A stretch of 64,000 bases of DNA from Pipra filicauda (taxonomy: Eukaryota; Chordata; Aves; Passeriformes; Pipridae): contig NW_024104118.1 in NCBI RefSeq assembly GCF_003945595.2, forward strand, positions 1,597,089 to 1,661,088, in the 5' to 3' direction. Positions 13,086-24,200 of this stretch are shown one piece after another. Below the pieces are notes generated by a model. It was given only the letters and a program-made list of their open reading frames with translations, ran no database searches and was not told the origin of the DNA. Position numbers and translations under genes: made by a program. Each line of letters opens with the position of its first letter. The stretch's first letter is position 1.

Positions 13086-15163
13086 AGGGATAGTGAATAA
13101 GAGGGGAAAAGGAGTGATGAAAGCAGAAAAATGACCAAAAATAACAGGCAGGAGCTAGCACAGGTGATCTCTGATACCAGGCTCAACTTAATAATTGAGC
13201 TCAGCAACAAAGCCAGAGCATTTCTGTTGGTGTGGCTAACAGTCAGCAACTATGTGCAGTAACAATTTTTTAAGCATACAGAAATCATCAACCATCAATT
13301 CCTACACAGGCCACAAAACCTTTTATATCTGAGGTGTTTGCATAGCATTAGATACAATAAATCCACCTCTAAACAAATCGATTGCATGAATTTATATATA
13401 TATATATAAAAATTCAGAAGCTATAAGGGATCAAAGTTGGGGGTTTTAAGTTACAAACACTATAAAACCTGAGAGATTATAACAGAGGGCATTTTACTAA
13501 AGGTATATAAAAGGAAATTGGTTGAGATTGCAGGTGAAGAAAGGTGAGAACATATAAGCCATCCTTCTCACAGTAGAAGGCTGTGAACTTTTTAAAGAAC
13601 TGCTGGGAGTCCTCAGTGGAGGATATGGTACAGTTGACATACCTTGAGTTTCCAGAGGAAGGGAAGGCAACAGCATAGGCCACTTCATCAAAGCTGATGT
13701 GACAACTTGTTTTATCCAAAGAGAAGTCCATGCAGTGCTTTTCCATTTGTCTCACTGATTCCATCCTCCTAACCCAAAGAAATGAGCCAGTTATAATAAA
13801 TAGCCTGTTTAGAGAAGTTCCATAGGTTTTTACAGTACAATTACAAAAAAATTTAGTAGAGTCTCTTTGTGTACTGGGCTACCTCCTTTAAAGACAACAA
13901 AGTTATAAAATATTTAGTGGAAAAAGAAGGTGGCTAAAACATTTAAGGTGAAGGCAATGAGTTATTCAACACTATACTGACAGCCTGCCTAAAAACAGCA
14001 GCAGGTGATCTTCTCCAAATAACCCCAGCCAGGTGGCAACTGTGCCAGATGCAGAAGTGTGGTGTGTTATGCTGATAAACCAGGGATGGCTCCATCCCAG
14101 CCAGTGGTGTTATAGTCTGTTGGGAGATGGGACAAGAGCAGAGCTGCATCCTGTGGCCAGCTGAAGCAGACAGGAACCTCAATATGGAGACAAAACAGTA
14201 TTTAGAAGATTAACACCCCTTTTTTTTTCTATGCAGGACTTCAGCCTGGATAGAAAATATCCAGAGACTATATAAGGTAAATAGATAGAAGATAGAGATA
14301 TAAGATAGAGATATAAAATACACTACAGTGCTTGCAGAAGGCACATAAGATCTTGCCCCCTCCTTCTACACAAATCTTCCCACATGCAAGTCCCAAAACA
14401 AATGACACTCTACACTTTGCTGAACCCTTTAGCTTTAAAAGATGAATTCCATGGAGCCTCTAATGCTCCTCTAGGGTATCTTTATTGCTATTGCTACTTC
14501 ACAACAACTTTAGGTTTCTTTAAAAAATCCCATCAGATGCTAAAGACAAATTCTCTGTTCCTCTCCTGCTGCTCCCAGAAAGCTTTTTGGAGCTCTCTTT
14601 TAAAGAGATCAGATGTGTGGGCCTTGGAGTGGAAAAGGGTTGACAGTAGGCAATAAACTTTCTCCCTTGACAGAGAAAATTACCCTCTGCTGGGGCTTTA
14701 ATTTATGACATGTCTTTCACTAGCAGGTTTTACGGCACAAAGTTGTATCCAGCTTTTCCCACACAGCTATTCCCACCCATTGCACTTATTAACCAGACAG
14801 CCTTCTAAATGTTATCTAGCAGCAAGAATCAAGCAGTTGTGTTTTGCACACTGTGTTCCTTCAGCTTGCGCTTTCCTTTCCTCTTTTTCAACATTATCAC
14901 ATTGTGTTCCCTCTCCTTACGTGCTTTCCCTCTTCACAAAGCTCTTTAAACAGCTGCAAAGGGGGAGGGACCACTCTGCTCACGAAAACTCCACTTTGCA
15001 GAACGCTTCTGTCAGGTCCTACTGTCTGTCTCTTTTCCGGGCATTTAATACCTCCAAGATTCAGGTTTGCTTTTCCATCTTTTCCTTGTGCATCCCTGAC
15101 AACAGAGCCTATTGCCTGCTGGCTTGACTGAGGGACAGTAATCCACCTCTCCTTGTTACTGCC
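13086..15163. promoter_or_regulatory. Proximal upstream region of CHRNB4 (promoter inferred)
   Basis: About 2 kb directly before the CHRNB4 start codon. It contains a short (TA)n run near 13392-13408, two tandem 13-base copies of GATAGAGATATAA at 14291-14316, and a purine-rich GGGGGAGGG box near 14960-14970 about 200 bases before the ATG, similar to GC/CA-box elements described in mammalian CHRNB4 promoters. No convincing TATA box is seen close to the start. Which part is 5' UTR cannot be told without transcript data. A 95-codon minus-strand frame at 13477-13764 is discussed among the findings. Confidence 0.4.
14291..14316. repeat. Two tandem copies of a 13-base GATA-rich unit
   Basis: The unit GATAGAGATATAA occurs twice head to tail, flanked by more degenerate ATAGATAGAA sequence on the left. 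It lies about 0.85 kb before the CHRNB4 start codon. Confidence 0.75.
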
Positions 15164-15218
15164 ATGAGGAAAATGTACACCCTCTTTCTCTTTGTAGTGG
15201 GCTCCCTTTGTTTTAACG
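15164..15218 (+). CDS. CHRNB4: CHRNB4 coding exon 1 (signal peptide)
   Basis: Encodes [18 protein letters not shown], a typical signal peptide core, and leaves one extra base (phase 1). The donor is G|GTAAGT. Its length of 55 bases equals CHRNA3 exon 1. Confidence 0.9.
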
Positions 15219-18200
15219 GTAAGTGACCTTTTCTTTCGGGTACAGTTTCAGAGCAGCAATAGCTTTGGGGGCCAGGAGGCAGGACTGGGATAAAAGCTCA
15301 CAGACAATTCATAACTATCACCTCAGGAGGTTTTGCAGACTTCGAGAGGACGCATAAAATTGATTATTCTAGTGTTGTTTTGGGCTTGTTTGGTATCTGC
15401 AAATGCACTGCGATGGATGTGGACAGACAGTTAAGTTGGATGTAAAATGACAGAACTGTAGGAGATGACAATAATAATCACTAAATGTTATCCCTTTAGA
15501 TGCTCTCAGGATCATCTGTGATAGGAAAAGCAGATATCGTGCTGAGAGTGAAAAAAATGAGCCATGAACCATAAATAAGGCAGCTCTCATCCCTCTACAA
15601 TTATTTGCTCAAGTTCCTATATGTCGTGAAGTTCATACTTCCTAATTATTGTTATTAGCACGTACATAGCTTAAATTAAGTTGTAACATATAAATATATG
15701 CTAAAAAAAGCAAACATACATTTTCTTCAGTCTGTCAGGATTTCTTCCATGTGTTTTAGCCAACATGGACAGCCTGACAGCAGCAGGAAATAGTGAATTT
15801 ACCACGGGAGCTTCTTCCCATGGAGAGACTCCAGTGAAGTGTTCTCAGAGAAAGTGGCTGAAATCAAACCAAGACAAAGATCACACATTTCCCATTATTA
15901 CCTATTCATCCCAGAGTTGCTTTTTTTTCCTTCAATCACTGAAAGGTAACTTTATAAAACATCTGCTTTCTAACAAATGAAGAGTGAGGACCCACTTTAG
16001 ATTCTTAGTTTATAAAAGCCTTTATTATTTCCTTTTTTTTTTGCATTACTTAAAAAATTAAAAGTCTTTAAACTACAGTAAATTCACTGGTACTTCCACT
16101 GGAACAATAAGCATTCCAATTTAGCAGCTGTTGTTCTAAGAGGTCGTGAAAACCTTTTTGCTCAAGAGTATGCTGAAAAGAAACAACATCACAAAGTAAT
16201 TTTGGAGAAGATAATGGAACTGTCTCATTGCTGCTTCTTGCTTGCTCTTTACTAATTACAGAAGGGAATTTGGTATGTCACTATTGTCCACATAAGTTAT
16301 TTGTGAGAGAGTAAAGAACTAAAATGACAACACATGCTACAAAATTATTTTTAAACAAATGCTATTTCAACATTTATAACAATAAGTGAAGGCAGAGAAA
16401 CACAGGAAACATGCCTTATGTTAAATTTTTAAATTTAGTGATAACAGTGGACTTGCCTGTGTTTCTGTATTTGCTTCTTTTCTGTGGAAATCACTCCAGC
16501 AAATTTGTCATTACACTGAAAACAAACAACATAACACAGGGTGACGAGTTACTTCACTTTATGCATTTAAATTAGACCATGTAAAAGGGAAAGGGTTTTG
16601 TGTCTCCTGCTGTGAGACTGGAAGCATCCTGATGTAATTTTTTTTTAATGGTCATGCTCCCACAGAGAAACCAAACTTACTGAAGAATGTTACTGCAAGT
16701 TATGTGGCAACTGCTGTCCTCGTCACAGAGCAGATGTGTGGTGTGTTCAGTGAAGCTGAAATCATTTCCCAGCTCAGGATCCACCCCAGTGTGTTCCCTC
16801 TATTACTGCTTTCAGTACACAAAAATACTCCAGCCCCAGATCAGGACTCCTTCCTCACTGCTGTTACAGTCCTTTGCCTAAAACCATCAGTCTTCCCTCT
16901 GCAGCATCTGCGGTGATCACTGTTATGTGGGGAAAGAAAAAAACAGTTTGGAGAGAAACTGCACTTTTATTTGTTCCAACTCTGAGAGGAGAAAGAGGAG
17001 TTTCTAATGCCTGGCTACTGCCATGAAAGGCACAGAAGGATGAACCTGAATGCCTGGGAATTTTGTTTTCATTAGGTGCCATCTGGTTAATATGTAGATT
17101 GTTAATGGAAAATAGATTATAAAACTTATACAAGAACCATTCCTTTCTATTTACATTTTCCTTTCCCTTGACTTTGGCAAGCTCTGAGGCAGGGCACGGC
17201 TGACATCTAGTGGTGTGTGACACAGGCAGCTGAGGGAGGTGAGGAGGAGCCCCTTTGACCTTTACTTCTGATTGTTAAATTATAAAGATTGGCATGGGAT
17301 GCCATTTTACAAAGAATTATTCATTACAGGAATTCCTTCACTAAGAACAGATAATAATTTCTTAAAGGGATTCATTGTTGAACTAATAATTTTTTAGAAT
17401 TGTGTCTTGTCATTATTCTACATCAAGTTTATGAACAGAGTCAGTACCTCGAAATCTGAGCTGCTCTCGTCAGACATCCAGACCAGACGACCCTCGTTTG
17501 ATTTGCAGACCAGACAACTGGGATTGCTAAAAGCAGGTTTCAGAGGAAAAACCTAATTACAAATCCAGAATTAGCTTTCTGCAAATATTCTGCAATTTCT
17601 ACTGCTTCCTCTCTGTTTAGCAAATACTCTCTAGGCTAGAATATTTATGGACAAAGGCAGAAAAACAGTGAAAATATATTTAACAATTCAAAAAAGAACT
17701 CAGTCTTTGCTAGCAGCATTCAGTGACCAAATGACAATTTATTTATAGCCATCTGCTTATGTCACTTCCCCATGCAACAGTGGGAAAGTTTGTTAAAAAA
17801 ACCCAACGAACAAAACCAACATAAAACCCCACCAAACCACACAACATAATAACCAATATTCTCTCTTTAGCTACCACAAGATTTCTAATCTATCCTTATA
17901 AACACAGAATGCGGCCCCCTTTTTTTTACAATATCAAATTTAGCTCTTCCTTGAATGCAACACACAAGAAAAATCCAGAATATGGAGCTCAGCAAGAATC
18001 AGCATAGCTCTAGTTTGACAAGCTTTTGATTAGGCAGCTTACATTGAGAATAACTGTAATATTAAAATATCACACGGTACAAGGCTTTTGTAATGACTTG
18101 CAGGGAGGCACAAAAAGTGTGAATCAAAAAACAAACTGGCCCAACCAACACAGATGCATTCATCCAAATTTGTCTTCCCAAACGGCCTGGGAAGTACTTG

Positions 18201-21200
18201 GGAAGCCTATTTTGAAGAACAGTGTTATGGTTAAGTATATGTGACAAAATTTGGGCTACCAGTGCTGTAGCATATGCTGGTCTTAAAGGATTTAAATCAG
18301 GCCTGGTGTTTCATCTCAGCCTTTCCACAGAGCTTGAGTAAAAGCTGTTCTTAGATGTGAAAGCTCTGTTTGAGAATGTTTCCTTTTACATCTCTCCACT
18401 CTCTTACTGGATCAGAAACGAGAAGTTCTTGGGGTATTTTTTTAACCTGAGTTGGATTCAGAAGAACCAAGTTTCAAGAGACTTGCTCACCCCAACAACT
18501 TCCAGCCCAGTCCACATGGAAACTAGGCACCTTCTAGAAGTGCACACAAACTTGGACTGCTTATCTGATCCTGGCCTTTGGATATCTGCCTGTCTCTGGA
18601 TCTCATAGATATGCTCCAACTTAAAAAAAAAACAGAACAAATTAATGTACCACAAATTTAAAATACTTGCATGGGCAATGGTTTTTACTGCTGGAATTGC
18701 TCTGGGGAATAATGAAGCAAGAATGCTGTAGGGACACCACCCTCATCTCTGCAATATCTACAGCTGAATTAGGTGACCCTTCCTATGGAAGAATCATTGT
18801 ATCCATTGGATTAGAACCTGCTTTCAGTAACCCCTGTGTCCATCACAGAACTCGACACACAGCACAGTCTCTCTGGGTCAATTCTGGTGGCAGGATGTTA
18901 CCAGGACCTCAGTCAGCAGTATTACCATGTGGTCTATAGTGGTTTGAAAAGTCCACTAGAATGGCTCTAAAAAGCACATTCAAGAACATGAGAACAGATT
19001 CAGCTCCCTCTGGGGTTGTGCCAGAAGCTGTTCTCCTCCATGGAGAATGTTCAGGATTGTTTGATAGTAACCTGTAGATACTATATTTTGTAATCATTAA
19101 ACTCCAGCTTTGGCAATCTAAGATTTATGGTATTTGTGCTAGTCCACACAAACTAAGGCTTTTGCTTTCACACAAACTAAGGCTTACATACTGCCTTGAG
19201 TTTTCAAATTCTGAAACAGAATCATCAGTAGCTACCAAAGAGTCCTCAGTCATTAAAACATCTTTAAGTATCCTTCAGCTTATCCTCCGTTTTTCCATGT
19301 TTAAATCAGTCTTTTAATTTCTACCTGTACCTGCAACTTTGTCTCCTACAGCACTAAAGAGAGAAGTCACAGCTGGACCCCCTGCCTTTGGATCATAGAA
19401 TAATTCTTCTTCTGCTATTAAAAGGGTGGTGTCTATTTCTAAGTGTAATCCCAAAAGATTACATTACAATTTGAGCATCACATTTTACTGTGAAAAAACC
19501 CGAAGGGTTCCAGTTGATCTGCTTTGATCTGTGCTCTGTGAAAGACAATCAGCTTCAGCAGAACAGATATTGGTGCAAACACCACATCCTTCTGCTCACC
19601 TAAGCCTACAGTCTCTGGAGAGTCAAAAGCCCTCATTATTCCATGAAGATGATCTGATGCACAGGGATTCTGTGACCCCTCTATCATGTCACTTTGCTCT
19701 CCCTTCTATAATCCTGTTGATGCTTTACAGGAAGCACAGCAGCAGACGCTGAAGAAAAGCTGATGAACCACCTCCTGAGTCCTGACAGGTACAACAAGCT
19801 AATTCGACCGGCTGTCAACTCCTCCCAGTTGGTGTCCATAGAACTGCAGGTTTCCCTGGCACAGCTCATCAGTGTGGTAAGTTCAAATTAGGCTATGCCT
19901 TTTAATTCATTACTACCTGCACAGCACTCTAATAGTCATATTGGTGTTACAGTGTCCCAGCTCTTTTCTCATTTGTATAATACTACTTAATAGGCACAGC
20001 CCACACATGCAGTTTACTGGTTTTCTACCTCATAATGCAGCTGCTACAGGGAGATCAATCTATGCCTAAGCAATCAAGGACAGTGGCCAGATCTTCATCC
20101 TATAAAACTGCATTGGTCTAAAATTCAAAATCATTCCACTGGTTTCAGTACAGCTACAGTAAGTTACCCCAGGTCAGGATCCAGCCTGGGCTGTGCCCAC
20201 AATGCTAAACCATCTTCTTCTGCTTCTTTCAAAGAAGAGGTTCAATAGTTTGAAAACAAGCTACAAAGCCAGATCAAAATCTCACACATATAAGCAAAGA
20301 AGAGTGGAATGTTGTAAAGAAAAAGGCATATTAGTTCTGGCTGGAATAGCTTAACATGGCTAAAACAATCCTCATCTACGCAACTCCTCGCATTCAATAA
20401 AAATTACTTCAGTGGGTCTGAAAGACATTTTCACCCACAAGGTACAAACACATCATTGCCAAGAGAGGTTAGCATTTACTGCACTGGAACAAGAGCCAGC
20501 ACAGAAGTGGGAATCATTTCCTGACTCAGGGCTCCTATCTGTGCTGCTCTCTCCCTGGGTGACAAAGATACAGATGGCTGCCTCCCTGCCAGAATCCATG
20601 TAAGGGCTACTGCCTGCACTGCTGCAAACTTTGAGAGACCTCGAGGATCCAGAGTCTGAAATTCAAGAGGAAATGAGAGAGACACAGATGGAACAAAAGG
20701 GAAACTGTACAACAGCTGAGGTTTCATACACACGTGCAGGCTGGATATTACATATATATATATATATATAATATCTAGCCTGTGTGTATATATATACACA
20801 CAGGCTGGATATTAGATAGATAGATAGATAGACAGACAGATAAAAATGTATTTTATATACATATATGTATATATGTATATAAAATACTCAGCCTCTGTGT
20901 GTGTACAGATATATACACAGGATATAATGCCATGTATACCAGGTGACTGGTGGGAGTGCTCCCTCTCTCCTGGAGAATTCCACCTGGACACAGACACACC
21001 TCCCTACACACTGCACTACCACCACTGGCACATTGTCCTCAAGATTTCAGATTCTGGGCATAAAACACAAGATGTCCCAGAGGCCCCAGTGATCACAGCC
21101 TAAACAGAGCAGATGAATGGGCAGGGATCGAGAACAGCACAGCTCAGTCCCTATCCCTCTGTATCCTCACTCTTCAAGCAGAACACAAAATTAGGCATTT

Positions 21201-24200
21201 TATAGGCTCTAACAATCCCAAGCATCTTCAGGATCAGAGAATCAACTTGTTTTCCTGCAGAAATCCTTCTGACAAATCTGCTGTAGAGAGATTTCTCTTC
21301 TGGACTGCTCTGCAGAGAGACAGCAGTTCCACAGGACAGAGCCTGCCAGCTGAGAGCTCACATGGCAAACCTTACATCAACCTCACACAACCTCGTGGAG
21401 GCCCTCCCAGTGGCCAAATGTACCTTCTGTTCTGTAAATCAAAGGTGGAGAAGTGGGGTGGGGGGAGGAAGTCAGCTGGGTAGGGTGGTGGTGATTGTTC
21501 CCAAATCACTCCTGCCATAACTGTTCTTGCTAAAAGGCATTTGGAGCTCTGCACTTGTGGGGTTACTATTGGTCATCATCGTGTGTATGAGACTGGCCAT
21601 CCTACCTGTAGAGAAATGCCTGCCTTGAAACCCACTGAGCAAAGCCATGCTGCACAGTTGGAGACATGCTCAAAACCCCACTGAATAAATCTTGTTGCTG
21701 CAGTCAAGTGAAATATTTGAGAGGCCAACTTTTGTCTCCGTTTTTCCCTGCAGAATGAACGGGAGCAGATCATGACTACAAATGTCTGGCTGAACCAGGT
21801 AACCAAACCCACAGAGATGTGCCCTTGCAAACCACAAATGCTTTCACTCCATCAAATGATTGTTTTGTTAGGGCTGGTCTGGAAACTCCCATCACTGCTC
21901 TACAATTCTTCTCGTAGGAGTGGATTGATTATCGTCTGGCTTGGAAGCCCTCGGACTATGAAGGGATAAAGATGCTGAGAATACCTGCCAAACACATCTG
22001 GTTGCCAGACATTGTGCTTTACAATAAGTAAGTACAACTTCTGTAGTTTATGCAGACAATGAACAAAATTTTGACCAAGAAACAAGCACCAGAAACAATG
22101 AAGTAGGTCTGATAAAATTATAGAACTGAATTTTGTAACTGTTTGATAGTATCAGCTGTATCTGACCGGGGCACTGGCCTCAAAGATAATTTTAGTAGCT
22201 GACAATTTTGGTTTGCTTTGGTTTAAGTCTCTAGCAAAGTTTTGAAGTGGATGTTATAAATTTTGGGGGGGAAAAAGAATCAAAATTTATACTTTCATGA
22301 TACTTTGAAAACCAATGAATTCACAAACAGATGATGATTTATGAACATATACAGATGGGAAACCCGGGAAGTTTATATATATCTGAGTTAAATCCTTGGA
22401 ATCCTACAACAAATCAGATTTGATGAACACTTAAAACTAGTGTATTAGTAACAAAATAATTCAGCCAGTGGATTAGGATGTACTGGCTGCTCGAAGCTTG
22501 TTCTGGTGAATTGTGCCCGTGCCCTCTGCTTCTTTCTGCTACTCCCCAAGTGATACCATCTAGTGATTTGTAAGAATAGAAGGAAACCATTTTAAAAGGT
22601 TTCTTAAATGTAGGGGAACAAGCCTCACCATATTGGATTTTTACATCAGTACAAAGCTTCAAATTGAAGTTTTAGATAAAGGACAAGCCCCTGTAATTTA
22701 CTGCTGCTGGAGCACAGTTTCATTGGCATCAGTGAGTCCTAAGGCAAACACAAAGCACATCCCTGTGCCCACAGCTCTGTCCATGCACAGCACTGCACAG
22801 GGCTCTGAGGCAGCACCAGTAGCTGAGATGGGGCAGTCAGCACAAAACCCAACACATTCTCAACCCAGGAGTGTGCCCAGCACACTGTCTGACAGGACAG
22901 TAAAGCCAACTTGGGAGACACAGATATGTGAGAACTAAGATGCTATCGATTTGTCAAAAAATAGCTACTCATTGTCAGTGAACTAACAACCCCCCTGTGC
23001 TGCAGCCGCTCACTTCTGCATCTGGTTGTTCCACTGCCTGCATGAATTATCTACAGGGGTCTCAGCTCAGTGCCAGGTACTCAGAACCTCACCAAGGCAA
23101 GCCCTTTCCAGAGCCAAACCTTACTGATCCAGAGAACAGCTCCACATGTGCCAAGCCTTGGATACTTGTAGCACTTCCCTGCTGAGAAAAAAAAATCAGC
23201 CTTAGCACTGAAATAACCCTATTTTCCATCATGTCTTGTCAGCAAACAAGGGTACTACCTCAGGATACTTAATAGGTTCAACAGCCCTAAGTTGTTTGCC
23301 CAGGAACATTGGGCAGGAGAAGATATTGACCACTGAGGGATAATGATCTGCTCCCTGAATTAAAGGGCCCATCTTCAAGCAGAAGACTCCCCTGGTGGAA
23401 GTTCAGCAGTGGGAAGAGATATAAAGCCAAGATTATTTGTGGGCACTAAGAACACTGTGGCTTGTCTGTTCTGGTTTTGTAATGAGTAAACATTAACTGG
23501 AGTGACGTCCTAAATTATAAACCATATAATTACATTTCCTCTGCCTACACTCTCCCTGCATTTCTAACTAATGCGGCTCATCCTAATTTCCTTGTCCAAG
23601 TCATTTAGGAGTGTGCTCTGTGCTCTTAGCAGTGCCTGTGTTTCAGATCAAAGGCACCTCCATTTTCACGTGGGATGATCTCATTTTCACTCGGCCTTCA
23701 GAGACGTAGGGAGCTGAAGTTGCTTTAACAAACATTTACAAAGTACTTTGATTTCTCTGGATGAAACAGAGGTGTATATCTATTATTTAACAACAATTTG
23801 ATAAATTGCTCTTCTGTTCCGAGCTGTGTTTTCCCTCTTAGTGTTTCATGCCCTCTCTCCTTTGTCTCTGCTCGTCCCCTAGCGCGGACGGCACGTACGA
23901 GGTCTCGCTGTACGCGAACGCGATCGTGAAGAACAACGGGAGCATCCGCTGGCTGCCACCAGCCATTTACAAGAGTGCCTGCAAGATTGAAGTCAAGCAC
24001 TTCCCCTTCGACCAACAGAACTGCACCCTGAAGTTCAGATCCTGGACGTACGACCACACAGAAATCGATATGGTGCTCAAAACTTCCATGGCGAGCATGG
24101 ACGACTTCACGCCGAGCGGAGAGTGGGACATTGTAGCACTGCCAGGCAGGAGGACTGTAAATCCTCTGGACCCCAGTTATGTCGATGTGACATATGACTT

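Noticed and set aside
14705..15127. 140-codon plus-strand frame directly before CHRNB4
   Set aside because: It ends just before the CHRNB4 ATG in T/C-rich promoter sequence and overlaps another frame at 14844-15131. No protein family is recognised.
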